Source of the DNA: Rhodanobacteraceae bacterium
GTDB taxonomy: Bacteria > Pseudomonadota > Gammaproteobacteria > Xanthomonadales > Rhodanobacteraceae
Length of the DNA stretch: 64,000 nucleotides
Reading direction: 5' to 3'
Assembly: GCA_030123585.1 (NCBI GenBank)
Contig: CP126120.1
Span: 1,364,001 to 1,428,000, forward strand
Shown here: one piece after another, positions 10,837 through 18,922 of the stretch
Position numbering within the stretch: position 1 is the first letter of the stretch
How the letters are laid out: each line of letters opens with the position of its first letter
Program-made: the position numbers and the translations under genes
Notes under the pieces: model-generated
Told to the model about the DNA's origin: nothing
The model's input: only the letters and a program-made list of their open reading frames with translations
Database searches by the model: none

Positions 10837-11891
10837 GGTGAGTTCAACTACGAAGTGCAACGCGTTTGAAGGATAGCTCGAACACTTGCTCTGGGGTTCG
10901 GTAGCCGAGTCTTTTTCTGGGACGTCGGTTGAGTTTGTCTTCGATCTGCTGGATCGCGTCGTCCGTGAACAGGCTGATGTCACAGCCCTTCGGGATGTAC
11001 TGGCGAACCAGACCGTTGAGGTTTTCGTTGCAGCCGCGTTGCCACGATGCGTACGGCGTCGCGAAGTAGCTGTCGGCCCCGAGTCCGACATCCATGAGCC
11101 GGTGCTCGGCGAATTCGCTGCCGTTGTCCCAGGTGAGGGTATGCACGCAGGCGCGCACGGGATGCAGGACGCTCAGGACCGCCTCGGCCACGGCGGTGGC
11201 GGTGCCGTCGGACACCTTGCGCAAGCGCACCCAGCCGCTTTTGCGGTCCACCAGGGTAACGATACGGGCCGGACCCTTGCCGACGAGGGTGTCGCCCTCG
11301 AAGTCGCCGACGCGGCCGCGTCGCTCGACGATGGCGGGACGTTCGTGAATCCGCCGGCCGCCAAAGCGCTGGCGCTCCCGCGGGGTACCGCAGCGGTGAC
11401 GTCGCCGTCGCTTGCGCCGGCGCAGGTGCTGCCACAGCGTGCCGCCGCGTTGACGATCCGCAGCGATGTGCTGGTAGATGCGTTCGATGCTGATGGCCAC
11501 GTCGCCCGTGCCGGCAATCTGCTCAGGGCTCCAGTCTTCACGCAAGCGGGCTTCCACCTTCGCCCAGTCTTCCACACCAATGCGAGGCAGCGCACTTGCG
11601 GCGTGCCTGCGCTGCACCGCCTGGCGTTGTGCGTCGCGGTGATCGTACGCGCCCTTCGGGGTGGCATTGCGCCGCAGCTCGCGGCTGATCGTGCTGGGCG
11701 ATCGTCGCAGTTCAAGCCCGATGTCCTCCAGCGTCCAGCCGCCGTTCCGCAACCACCGAATCTGGTAACGTTCCTCTTGGCTCAGGTGCGCGTAGCTCAT
11801 GTGCAACTCCACTTGCCGGTGAAGGAGCGCAGGCTACCGCACCTGCGCCGCTTCGTTGGGTCAGGTGTTGCACTTCGGAATTGAATTCACC
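10837..11891 (-). mobile_element. Complete IS30-family insertion sequence (1055 bp)
   Basis: The element is bounded by imperfect inverted repeats of about 27 bp. The left end starts GGTGAGTTCAACTACGAAGT; the right end, reverse-complemented, starts GGTGAATTCAATTCCGAAGT. One full-length transposase gene fills it, and its stop codon lies inside the left repeat. The 3-bp CAG duplication is intact and the transposase frame is unbroken, so the insertion looks recent and the element may be active. It interrupts a cassette-borne gene. Confidence 0.92.
10844..11812 (-). CDS. IS30-family transposase
   Basis: A 322-residue DDE transposase. The N-terminal helix-turn-helix (LSQEERYQIRWLRNGGWTLEDIGLELRRSPSTISREL) binds the ends. 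The RNase H-like catalytic core shows the three acidic residues in GDFEGDTLVG, LTWDNGSEF and the ENLNGL segment. ATG 11812 is given; a second in-frame ATG at 11800 (MSYAHLSQ) is the more typical family start. The length is normal for IS30 (about 320-340), with no frameshift. Confidence 0.93.
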   Translation of the reverse strand: MELHMSYAHLSQEERYQIRWLRNGGWTLEDIGLELRRSPSTISRELRRNATPKGAYDHRDAQRQAVQRRHAASALPRIGVEDWAKVEARLREDWSPEQIAGTGDVAISIERIYQHIAADRQRGGTLWQHLRRRKRRRRHRCGTPRERQRFGGRRIHERPAIVERRGRVGDFEGDTLVGKGPARIVTLVDRKSGWVRLRKVSDGTATAVAEAVLSVLHPVRACVHTLTWDNGSEFAEHRLMDVGLGADSYFATPYASWQRGCNENLNGLVRQYIPKGCDISLFTDDAIQQIEDKLNRRPRKRLGYRTPEQVFELSFKRVALRS

Positions 11892-11894
11892 CAG
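11892..11894. repeat. IS30 target-site duplication, right
   Basis: This CAG triplet matches 10834-10836 on the other side of the insertion sequence. The host gene continues on the minus strand from here towards 12450. Confidence 0.85.
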
Positions 11895-12478
11895 CTATCT
11901 TCTGTGTGGTTTCAGAATTGCCAGCATCTGGCTGTGAGTAGCGAAACTGATGCACGCCGTAAACGGCCCCATCTGCCGATTCAGGAACTTCACGGTACTC
12001 ACCACCTAAGTAAGCGTATGCGCAGGCACTCGCACAAATTGCGGCTCGTTCCCGAGGCGGCCCTGCCTCAGTGACAAACGGCGGAACGCCAATCATTGTG
12101 AAGATGGCATGCTTGCGGAACAGGTACCCGAGCTCCAGACCGGCAGCGAGGCTCCCACCGGACGAGTTCAGATAGACGAATGAACCATCTGGGATTGCGC
12201 CGGACGCTATTAGCCGTTCGAAGCGAGCGGGAGACCCTGAGTCGATCGTGCCATGTACATACACGCTTGGCGTTGAGTGCATTAATCTCGCCACGAGCTG
12301 CCCGCCAACCGTGATCTGCAGCTCGGACTCTTCAGGCGCACTACCTGTCGGTGCTGCCAGGCGTCCGCTTGAGCGTGCGTACAAACTCGACGTGGCAACC
12401 GTCGCTAGAAGAACCGGAAGCAGTAGCCTGGCCACGGACGCAACTTTCACCGCCTGATCCCCCGATAGTTGTTGCGTG

Positions 12479-12685
12479 TGCTAACTACAAGTGGGTTTCA
12501 TAGTGGAGTGTAATCCTGCAACCTAATCCGGTTACAACACAGGCCCCGTCGGCACATCCCAGCACAAATCACCGGCCTGCCCCGCTCGCGCCGCCTGATC
12601 CCGCCGTCCAGTCCTGCGACCTTTCCGGAACGGCGCTGGATACCCCGAAGCGATCTTCCTACATTGCACCGGACGCGGCAACCCG
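12479..12685 (-). other. Array-head region of copy A: core site and conserved non-coding DNA
   Basis: The minus strand carries a GTTAGCA core (12479-12485) at the start of the first cassette. About 200 bp upstream of it are conserved in copy B (18923-19187), sharing for example CCGAAGCGATCTTCCTAC. The shared sequence lacks the arms of an attC site. It may be an attI-like site or a badly decayed attC. No convincing gene lies here; a short minus-strand frame is partly conserved between copies but has no good start. Confidence 0.55.
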
Positions 12686-13024
12686 TTACGCCGGCCTGGC
12701 GACATACACCCAGGCCTCACCGCCGCTCGCGAGCGGCGCCAGCACGCGCTGGTAATCGCTCACCTCGTAGGCGTCGGCCTGCGCGAGTTCCGCGTCGGTC
12801 ACCAACAGCACGACGCCGTCCACCACGTCGCGCGGATCGCCGGTGCGGGTGATGATCGGGTGATGGGTCTTGCCGCTCAGCTTCACGACTTCCGGATCGC
12901 GGATGGCCAGCAGGTCGATCCTGAAACCCGTGAGCTGGTCCGGCGTGCTTTTCACGCGCCGCCCGAAGGTCGCGACCTGCACCTCGGCCTGCTGCAGGGT
13001 GCCGTAGGAAAAGAGTGGGTTCAC
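12686..13024 (-). CDS. Gamma-glutamylcyclotransferase-like protein, copy A
   Basis: A 112-residue protein of the GGCT-like (AIG2/BtrG) fold. It has LFSYGTLQQ at the N-terminus, the substrate-binding loop of the family, then VDGVVLLVTDAELAQADAYEV, whose acidic residue aligns with the general base. It is nearly identical to copy B (19188-19532), about 95% at DNA level by eye, whereas flanking DNA matches much less well. It starts at GTG 13024, five bases after the stop of the GntR remnant, so it was the second gene of a coupled pair. With its promoter region lost, expression is doubtful. The substrate is unknown. Confidence 0.75.
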   Translation of the reverse strand: MNPLFSYGTLQQAEVQVATFGRRVKSTPDQLTGFRIDLLAIRDPEVVKLSGKTHHPIITRTGDPRDVVDGVVLLVTDAELAQADAYEVSDYQRVLAPLASGGEAWVYVARPA

Positions 13025-13028
13025 GCGC

Positions 13029-13225
13029 TCATTCGCTCTGCAATTCCGCGACGAAATCGTACAGGTCGCCGCGATACCACGAGCGGGTGAATTCGACCAC
13101 GCGGCCGTCGGCGAGGAAGCTGCGCCGTTCCAGCGCAAGGCCGGCGCTGCCGGGCGGCAGTTTCAGCAGGCGCGCCTGTTCGGCATTGAAGTTGACGGCA
13201 CGCAGGCGCTGCAGGCCGCGCACGC
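13029..13225 (-). pseudogene. GntR regulator 3' fragment (copy A)
   Basis: The last 65 or so codons of a GntR/HutC regulator are present, from RGLQRLRAVNFNAEQARLL to VAELQSE-stop. They are almost identical to the end of the intact gene at 19537-20280. Homology stops abruptly near 13222, just before otsB. The DNA-binding domain and most of the UTRA ligand domain are missing. This is the right edge of duplicated locus A. Confidence 0.85.
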
Positions 13226-13298
13226 CGCGCAAGCGTGAATGGGGCGTTCACGCGCGGTGCCGCACAATGCGTGGGCATCCAAGCCATGCCGAGTCGAG

Positions 13299-14075
13299 GT
13301 GTCCACCGTCAGCGCCGACATTGCAACGGATTTGCCCGCGCCGCCCGGAACTGGCGCCGACGCGGGCTGGGCGCTGTTCCTGGATGTCGATGGCACCCTG
13401 CTGGATATCGCGCGCCACCCCGACGACGTGCATGTCGACCCGCGCCTGCACGCCGACCTTGGCCGGTTGCGCGCAAGCCTCGACGGCGCCGTGGCGCTGC
13501 TGAGCGGGCGCACGCTGTCGCAGCTCGACGCGTTGTTCGACTGGAACCACCACGCCGCCGCCGGCCTGCATGGCGCGGAATTGCGTACCCCCGATGGTCG
13601 CGAGCGCATCACCGGTGATGGCCGGCTTTTTTCACAAGTGCGCGCGCGGGCCCACGAACTGGTCGGGGCGACGCAAGACGTGATGCTGGAAGACAAACGC
13701 CTGGCGCTGGCCCTGCACTATCGACACGCACCGCATGCGCGCGAGGCGGCGGAACGCATCGCGCAAACGTTGTTGCGGGAAGCAGGCGACCGCTACGCGC
13801 TGCAGCGTGGCGACCACGTCTTCGAGTTGAAACCGGCGGGCGTGGACAAGGGCCGGGCACTCGCAGAGTTGATGCGCGTCACACCCTTTCGCGGACGCAC
13901 GCCGTGGATGCTGGGCGATGACCTGACCGACGAGGACGCGTTTCGCCGCGTCAATGCCCACGGCGGCGTCAGCGTGATCGTCGGGTCGCGCCGCCCCACC
14001 CTTGCGCGCCATGCGCTGGCCGACCCGGCCGCGGTGCGCGCGTGGTTGCACGCGCTGGCCGAAGCCCAACGATGA
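13299..14075 (+). CDS. otsB: Trehalose-6-phosphate phosphatase
   Basis: A 258-residue HAD-superfamily phosphatase that converts trehalose 6-phosphate to trehalose in the cytosol. Motif I is FLDVDGTLLDIA, motif II is ALLSGR, a lysine region is KPAGVDKGRAL, and motif IV is MLGDDLTDEDAF. Start choice is uncertain. GTG 13299 begins close to the conserved core; an in-frame ATG at 13239 would add 20 residues and reach the junction with the duplicated GntR fragment. It is the first gene of otsB-GH15-otsA. The genes are close (31 bp, then a 4-bp overlap), so they are likely one operon. Confidence 0.93.
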   Translation: MSTVSADIATDLPAPPGTGADAGWALFLDVDGTLLDIARHPDDVHVDPRLHADLGRLRASLDGAVALLSGRTLSQLDALFDWNHHAAAGLHGAELRTPDGRERITGDGRLFSQVRARAHELVGATQDVMLEDKRLALALHYRHAPHAREAAERIAQTLLREAGDRYALQRGDHVFELKPAGVDKGRALAELMRVTPFRGRTPWMLGDDLTDEDAFRRVNAHGGVSVIVGSRRPTLARHALADPAAVRAWLHALAEAQR

Positions 14076-14105
14076 ACCGAGCAATACGGACGAAGGAGGC
14101 AACCA

Positions 14106-15968
14106 TTGGTCGCAAGAAAGTCCAGGGCAGAACCAGCGAAGGCCAAGACATCACGCAGTCCCGCGAGCCAGGTGCCCAAACGCAAGCCCGCCGAACGCGC
14201 CAGCCTCGACCTCGGCATCATCGGCAACGGCACCGTCAATGCGCTGATCGACGCGCGCGGACGCATCGTGTGGCATTGCGTGCCGGCGTTCGACGGCGAC
14301 CCGGTGTTCTGTTCGCTGCTGTCGCCGGACACGGACGACGCCGGCTACTTCGACATCGCGCTCGAAGACGAACGCGAACGCCGTCAACGCTACCTCGACA
14401 ACAGCGCGGTGCTGGTCACGACGCTTACCGCGAAGGACGGCACCGAGGTCGAGATCACCGATTTCGCGCCCCGCTACAAGCAGCACGGGCGCACGTTCCA
14501 CCCGATGCAGATCCTGCGGCGCGTGCGGCCGTTGTCGGGCTCGCCGCGCATCGCGTTGCGGCTGAAGCCGTTGACCGCCTACGGCGCGCGCAGGCCCGAA
14601 TACACTTTCGGCTCCAACCACGTGCGCTATCTGCTCGACCCGCTGGTGCTGCGCGCGACCACCGATGCGCAACTGCCGATGCTGCGCGACGGCCTGCCGT
14701 TCCTGCTCGATCGCGACCTGCACATCGTGCTGGGCACCGACGAAACCCTGCACGAATCGGTCGGGCGCTATTTCGACGAGGCGCTGGATCAGACGCTGGA
14801 CTACTGGCACGAATGGTCGCGTTACCTGTCGATTCCCGCGGAGTGGCAGGACGCGGTGATCCGCGCCGCGATCACGCTGAAGCTGTGCCAGTACGAAGGC
14901 ACCGGCGCGATCGTCGCGGCGATGACCACCTCGATTCCGGAAGCGCCCGGCACCGTGCGCACCTGGGACTACCGCTACTGCTGGCCGCGCGACGCCGCGC
15001 TGTCGGTGCGCGCGCTGAATCGCCTCAGCGCGACCCGCAGCATGGAGGAATACGTCCGCTACATCTTCAACCTCGCGGTCAGGAACGACCGCATGGCGCC
15101 GGTGTACGGCATCCATTTCCAGGACGAATTGCCCGAGCGCGAGGACACCGCGCTCAAGGGCTACCGCGGCATGGGTCCGGTGCGGGTCGGCAACGAGGCG
15201 TGGAAGCAGAAGCAGAACGACATCTACGGCAGCGTAGTGCTGGCGGCCACGCAACTTTTCCGCGACAAGCGGCTGGTGAGGACCGGCGGCGAAACCGAGT
15301 TCCGGCGGCTCGAACGCTGCGGCGACGCCGCATGGAAGCTGCACGACCAGCCCGACGCCGGCCTGTGGGAACTGCGCGGGCGCGAATCGGTGCACACCTA
15401 TTCGGCGGTGATGTGCTGGGTCGCGTGCGATCGCCTCTCGAACATCGCCGGCTGGCTGCAACTCGACGAACGTGCCGCGTTCTGGCGCAAGCGCGCGGAC
15501 CGCATCCGCAACAAGGTGCTGAAGCGCGCGGTGCACAAGGACGGCCATTTCGTCGAATCGTTCGACAGCGAGGAACTCGACGCCAGCCTGCTGCTGCTGG
15601 AGCGGCTGCGTTTCGTCCGCGCCGATGATCCGCGCTTCATCAAGACGGTGGACGCGATCGGCAAGCACCTGATGCGCGATGGCTTCCTGCTGCGCTACGC
15701 GCAACCCGACGATTTCGGCGCGCCCGAAACCAGTTTCCTCGTCTGCAATTTCTGGTACGTCGAGGCGCTGACCGCGATCGGCCGCCGCGACGAGGCGCGC
15801 GCGCTGTTCGAGAAACTGCTCGCGATCCGCAATCCGCTGGGCCTGCTGTCGGAAGACTACGATCCCAGGCGCAAGGAACTGTGGGGCAATTTCCCGCAGA
15901 CCTACTCGATGGTCGGGCTGATCAACGCAGCGCGCGGCCTGTCGACGAAGTGGAGCGACGTGGTATGA
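14106..15968 (+). CDS. GH15 family glycoside hydrolase (glucoamylase/trehalase type)
   Basis: A 620-residue cytosolic enzyme with an N-terminal beta-sandwich (about residues 30-270) and a C-terminal alpha/alpha-barrel. Family GH15 hallmarks are TWDYRYCWPRDAALSVRAL, QKQNDIYGSVVLA, ETSFLVCNFWYVEAL and LWGNFPQTYSMVGLI. Members hydrolyse alpha-glucosidic bonds from the non-reducing end, and some bacterial members are trehalases. Sitting between otsB and otsA, a trehalose-related role is likely (inference). The start is TTG 14106, supported by a strong site (AAGGAGG, 7 bp); there is no ATG alternative. Its stop overlaps the otsA start. Confidence 0.88.
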   Translation: MVARKSRAEPAKAKTSRSPASQVPKRKPAERASLDLGIIGNGTVNALIDARGRIVWHCVPAFDGDPVFCSLLSPDTDDAGYFDIALEDERERRQRYLDNSAVLVTTLTAKDGTEVEITDFAPRYKQHGRTFHPMQILRRVRPLSGSPRIALRLKPLTAYGARRPEYTFGSNHVRYLLDPLVLRATTDAQLPMLRDGLPFLLDRDLHIVLGTDETLHESVGRYFDEALDQTLDYWHEWSRYLSIPAEWQDAVIRAAITLKLCQYEGTGAIVAAMTTSIPEAPGTVRTWDYRYCWPRDAALSVRALNRLSATRSMEEYVRYIFNLAVRNDRMAPVYGIHFQDELPEREDTALKGYRGMGPVRVGNEAWKQKQNDIYGSVVLAATQLFRDKRLVRTGGETEFRRLERCGDAAWKLHDQPDAGLWELRGRESVHTYSAVMCWVACDRLSNIAGWLQLDERAAFWRKRADRIRNKVLKRAVHKDGHFVESFDSEELDASLLLLERLRFVRADDPRFIKTVDAIGKHLMRDGFLLRYAQPDDFGAPETSFLVCNFWYVEALTAIGRRDEARALFEKLLAIRNPLGLLSEDYDPRRKELWGNFPQTYSMVGLINAARGLSTKWSDVV

Positions 15969-17326
15969 GCCGTTTGGTCGTCGTGTCCAACCGTGTCGCG
16001 CTGCCGAGGGAAACGCGCGCGGGCGGGCTGGCCGCCGCGATGCGCGCGGCGCTGAAGGAACACGGCGGCCTGTGGTTCGGCTGGAGCGGCAGGCGCGTAC
16101 CGGCCGAACAGCGCGAGCTGCACCGCGAGACGGTGAAGAACACCGATTACGCCCTGCTCGACCTCACGCGCGAGGAATACGAGACGTACTACCTCGGCTT
16201 CGCCAACCGCACGCTGTGGCCGCTGCTGCACTTCCAGCCGACGATGATGCAGTACAGCCGCGCGCAATACGCAGGCTATCGCGCCGTCAACCAACTGTTC
16301 GCACAACAACTCACGCCGCTGCTGCGCGAAACCGACCGCATCTGGATCCACGACTATCACCTGATTCCGCTGGCGGCGGAACTGCGCGCGATGGGCATCG
16401 GCGCGCGCATCGGTTTTTTCCTGCACGTTCCACTGCCGCCGCCGGAGTTGCTGATCAATCTGCCCTGCCACGCCGACCTGATCGCCACGCTGGGCGCCTG
16501 CGACCTCGTCGGCGTGCAGAACCGCGACGACGCGCGCGCGTTGCTCGATTACTTCACGAACGTGCTGGACGCGCGGCGTGCCCAGGAAGAAGTGGAACTG
16601 GGCAGCCGCCGCACCCGCATCGCGCCATTCCCGATCAGCATCGACACCGCCGAGGTCGCGCGCCAGTCGCAAGCCGCCGCCGGCAACGCCGCGGTGCGCA
16701 AGCTGTGCGCCAGCCTGGAGGGACGCCAGCTCGCGATCGGCGTGGACCGGCTGGATTACTCCAAGGGCTTGACCCGGCGCTTCGAGGCCTTCGGGCGGTT
16801 CCTCTCCGACCACCGCGAGTGGCGATCGAGGGTGTCGTTCCTGCAGATCGCGCCGCCCTCGCGCGAGGAAGTGCCGGAATACCGCGAACTGCGCTCACGG
16901 CTGGAACGCATCGCCGGCGCCACCAACGGCCGCTACGCCGAACCGGACTGGGTGCCGATCCGCTACGTCAACCGCAGTTTCGCGCAGGCGACGCTGGCGG
17001 GCTTCTACCGGATCGCGCAACTCGCGCTGGTGACGCCGCTGCGCGACGGCATGAACCTGGTCGCCAAGGAATTCGTCGCCGCGCAACCGCCGGATGATCC
17101 CGGTGCGCTGGTGCTGTCGCGCTTCGCCGGTGCGGCGGGCGAATTGCCGCAGGCGATCCTGGTGAATCCCTACGATCCCGATGCGCTGGTGGCAGGCATC
17201 GAGCAAGCCCTCACGATGCCGCTCGCCGAACGCCGCGAACGCTGGGCCGCGATGTTCGAATATCTGTCGACGCACGACATCGGCGCGTGGCGGCGGGCGT
17301 TCCTGGCGGCGTTGGAGAAACCCTGA
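15965..17326 (+). CDS. otsA: Trehalose-6-phosphate synthase
   Basis: A 453-residue GT20 glycosyltransferase that makes trehalose 6-phosphate from a nucleotide-glucose and glucose 6-phosphate. Characteristic stretches are [11 protein letters not shown] at the N-terminus, [30 protein letters not shown] and [12 protein letters not shown], which hold the donor and acceptor contacts. ATG 15965 overlaps the GH15 stop (ATGA), so translation is probably coupled. With otsB upstream the cluster gives a complete trehalose route, an osmolyte and stress protectant. A hairpin at 17338 follows. Confidence 0.96.
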   Translation: MSRLVVVSNRVALPRETRAGGLAAAMRAALKEHGGLWFGWSGRRVPAEQRELHRETVKNTDYALLDLTREEYETYYLGFANRTLWPLLHFQPTMMQYSRAQYAGYRAVNQLFAQQLTPLLRETDRIWIHDYHLIPLAAELRAMGIGARIGFFLHVPLPPPELLINLPCHADLIATLGACDLVGVQNRDDARALLDYFTNVLDARRAQEEVELGSRRTRIAPFPISIDTAEVARQSQAAAGNAAVRKLCASLEGRQLAIGVDRLDYSKGLTRRFEAFGRFLSDHREWRSRVSFLQIAPPSREEVPEYRELRSRLERIAGATNGRYAEPDWVPIRYVNRSFAQATLAGFYRIAQLALVTPLRDGMNLVAKEFVAAQPPDDPGALVLSRFAGAAGELPQAILVNPYDPDALVAGIEQALTMPLAERRERWAAMFEYLSTHDIGAWRRAFLAALEKP

Positions 17327-17337
17327 CTTGTCCCATC

Positions 17338-17369
17338 GTTCGGCACGCTTTCAGAGCGTCGTGCCGAAC
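17338..17369. terminator. Hairpin between convergent otsA and VIT genes
   Basis: GTTCGGCACG pairs with CGTGCCGAAC across a short bulged centre. There is no T-tract on either side. It overlaps the last codons of the VIT gene and could act as a bidirectional, factor-assisted terminator. Confidence 0.5.
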
Positions 17370-18055
17370 AGCCGCCCCACGGCCGCCGAGACGACCATCG
17401 CCAGCACGCCCCAGAACATCACCCGCAGGGCGCCGCGCACGATCGGCGCTGCGCCGACCTTGGCGGCGATGCCGCCCAGGATCGCAAGCAACACGATCGT
17501 GCTTGCCGTCACGGCCCACGTGAACGAGGCCTGCGGCGTCACCGCCGAGACCAGCACCGGAAGCAGCGCTCCCGATGCGAACGTCAGGGCCGACGTGACG
17601 GCCGCCTGCAGCGGGCGTGCGGCGGTGATCTCCGAGATGCCGAGCTCGTCGCGGGCATGCGCCTCCAGCGCATCCCTGGCCATCAACTGCTCCGCCACCT
17701 GCGCCGCCAACTCCGCCGTCAGCCCACGCCCGGTGTAGATCGCGATGAGCTCCGCTTTCTCCGCGTCGGGACTGCTCGCGAGTTCGTGACGCTCGCGGGC
17801 TAGGTCGGCCGCTTCCGTGTCGGCCTGCGAGCTGACGGAGACGTACTCGCCCGCGGCCATCGACATGGCCCCGGCAACCAGTCCGGCAATGCCCGCGATC
17901 AGCACCGCGGGGCGCGCCGCACCCGAGGCGGCCACGCCCATGACCAGACTCGCCGTCGAGATCAGGCCGTCGTTGGCACCGAGCACCGCGGCGCGCAACC
18001 AGCCGATGCGTGCGGTGCGGTGCCGCTCGGGATGTGCGATGTCCGATCGAGGCAT
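17351..18055 (-). CDS. VIT/CCC1-family membrane transporter
   Basis: A 234-residue inner-membrane protein of the VIT1/CCC1 family, whose known members move Fe(II) or Mn(II). The first helix pair contains LGANDGLISTASLVMGVAASG, then GLVAGAMSMAAGEYVSVSSQADTE, the signature of the family. The middle Glu-rich cytosolic segment (about residues 78-140) is the metal-binding domain region. Three hydrophobic segments close the protein. ATG 18055 lies 10 bp from a degenerate attC, so the gene directly abuts the cassette array. A second, broken 5' end of this gene is at 9490-9640. Confidence 0.88.
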   Translation of the reverse strand: MPRSDIAHPERHRTARIGWLRAAVLGANDGLISTASLVMGVAASGAARPAVLIAGIAGLVAGAMSMAAGEYVSVSSQADTEAADLARERHELASSPDAEKAELIAIYTGRGLTAELAAQVAEQLMARDALEAHARDELGISEITAARPLQAAVTSALTFASGALLPVLVSAVTPQASFTWAVTASTIVLLAILGGIAAKVGAAPIVRGALRVMFWGVLAMVVSAAVGRLFGTTL

Positions 18056-18065
18056 GGGTGGGGTG

Positions 18066-18131
18066 GCTTAAGGACCGAATTTAACGGCGCGCGGTTTTCC
18101 GCGCGCCGCTTGGACGAATAATTAATTAGAT
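18066..18131 (-). other. Integron attC site D (degenerate)
   Basis: A 66-bp site with arms CCGAATTTAACGGCGCGCGG and CCGCGCGCCGCTTGGACGAATAA around a TTTT loop. The outer cores are degenerate: GCTTAAG and ATTAGAT replace GCTTAAC and GTTAGAT. It follows the 131-residue gene on the minus strand. The mutated cores suggest it can no longer recombine efficiently. Confidence 0.7.
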
Positions 18132-18138
18132 GCAATAG

Positions 18139-18534
18139 TTACTTGACAACGAGCTTGGTATACGCCCAAGTTGCGATGACTTTCCCCGTCATACTGTCCG
18201 TGATTTCAAATCGGATCGCACTGCTTGTGTCCCCAGCGAGGAAGAAACACGCTGCAGTCCTAGCAAGCCCTTCCTTGGCACTGAAGTTGATCTTGTACCA
18301 ATCCGGGCCCACCTCAACGCGCGGCCTGCCGCCGTCGTAACTCATGTTGGTCAACAAGCCGAGTGCGGCAGCAGCTTTTAACTTTGCCCTGCATTGCTCG
18401 AATGCCGCATCGTTTGCCTTGACCGGTGTGCTACCTATATCTGCTGCGTGTGAGACGGGTGCAGCCGTGAAAGCAGCACATGCAACTGACAGCACGAGCG
18501 TAGTAGCCAGCAATAGCTTATGCGAGTTTCCCAT
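18139..18534 (-). CDS. Exported integron cassette protein of unknown function, 131 aa
   Basis: I do not recognise this family. The protein has a signal peptide (KLLLATTLVLSVACAAFTAA, predicted cleavage after SHA) and a mature part of about 100 residues with two cysteines (FEQCRAKLK and TAACFFLAGD), probably a disulphide. The C-terminus (IRFEITDSMTGKVIATWAYTKL) looks beta-rich. ATG 18534 has a good site (GGAGAA), and the frame upstream runs into attC site E, so the longer version is rejected. It is a cassette bounded by sites E and D. Periplasmic or outer-membrane-facing location is likely. Confidence 0.72.
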   Translation of the reverse strand: MGNSHKLLLATTLVLSVACAAFTAAPVSHAADIGSTPVKANDAAFEQCRAKLKAAAALGLLTNMSYDGGRPRVEVGPDWYKINFSAKEGLARTAACFFLAGDTSSAIRFEITDSMTGKVIATWAYTKLVVK

Positions 18535-18559
18535 CGATACTTCTCCTTCGTGTGTTCGC

Positions 18560-18627
18560 ATCCAACGCCTGAATTTAGCGGCGCGAAACCGCATAGCGGT
18601 TGAGCGTCCGCTGGAATGAGGTTAGGT
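18560..18627 (-). other. Integron attC site E (well preserved)
   Basis: A 68-bp site bounded by ATCCAAC and GTTAGGT, both perfect 7-bp cores. The arms are GAATTTAGCGGCGCGAAACC and GGTTGAGCGTCCGCTGGAATGAG. Read on the minus strand its inverse core ACCTAAC exactly complements the GTTAGGT at the 5' start of the cassette it ends (18923-18929). This is the best preserved of the four sites. Confidence 0.88.
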
Positions 18628-18906
18628 GGCAATACCTTGTACCAGCAGAGCCATACCTTGAATGGCAGCCGCTATGCCGGCAAACAATGCACCGCGACGG
18701 TTGGCCTGAGCTTGCAATGCTTGGGTACCGGCACCGTCGTAGAGCTTGCCCCCGACATCCAAAACCATTGAACCGTACGAAGGCTCGCCTTGATGTGCCT
18801 GAGGCTCGTATGGCGCCATAACTGATGTGGACCGGTACCAGAAATACGCCGCAACAAACGCGGAAATGGCTGATACAACATTTAGAACTGGTACCACCAA
18901 ACCCAT
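18622..18906 (-). CDS. Integron cassette membrane protein, 94 aa
   Basis: A 94-residue protein with two predicted membrane helices. One is N-terminal (GLVVPVLNVVSAISAFVAAYFWY) and one C-terminal (GALFAGIAAAIQGMALLVQG), with a short loop of about 45 residues between them. No family is recognised; small two-helix proteins are common cassette cargo. ATG 18906 has an AGGGGAG site 5 bp upstream; GTG 18924 is less likely. The stop codon TAA lies inside the attC core ACCTAAC, a layout typical of cassettes. It is the first gene of array B. Confidence 0.75.
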   Translation of the reverse strand: MGLVVPVLNVVSAISAFVAAYFWYRSTSVMAPYEPQAHQGEPSYGSMVLDVGGKLYDGAGTQALQAQANRRGALFAGIAAAIQGMALLVQGIAT

Positions 18907-18922
18907 GAGAGCTCCCCTTGCC

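Larger units (their letters stand above)
10265..12450 (-). pseudogene. ClpP-like periplasmic protein gene, split by an IS30 element
   Basis: Two reading frames, 11887-12450 and 10265-10831, are halves of one gene. Removing the IS and one CAG repeat joins ...TTQKIAG to MIVAYLHDMG in frame, giving about 375 codons. The N-terminus has a signal peptide (VARLLLPVLLATVATS, start GTG 12450). It then has YLNSSGGSLAAGLELG, which is the ClpP-fold oxyanion loop, and ICASACAYAYLGG with a possible nucleophile Ser, followed by GVHQF. The C-terminal half has VLWLSGKQMLQLGL. This matches COG3904-type predicted periplasmic ClpP-like proteins (family recalled, not searched). It is an integron cassette bounded by a core at 12479 and attC site B. 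Each half could still be translated, but the enzyme is presumably lost. Confidence 0.85.

Noticed and set aside
12532..12720. Minus-strand frame with a counterpart at 18942-19175
   Set aside because: Partly conserved between copies, but it has no ribosome site or consistent start, and one copy runs past the GGCT stop; kept as conserved non-coding DNA.
18084..18110. GC-rich hairpin with a TTTT loop as a terminator
   Set aside because: It is the stem of attC site D; the T residues are in the loop, not after the stem.
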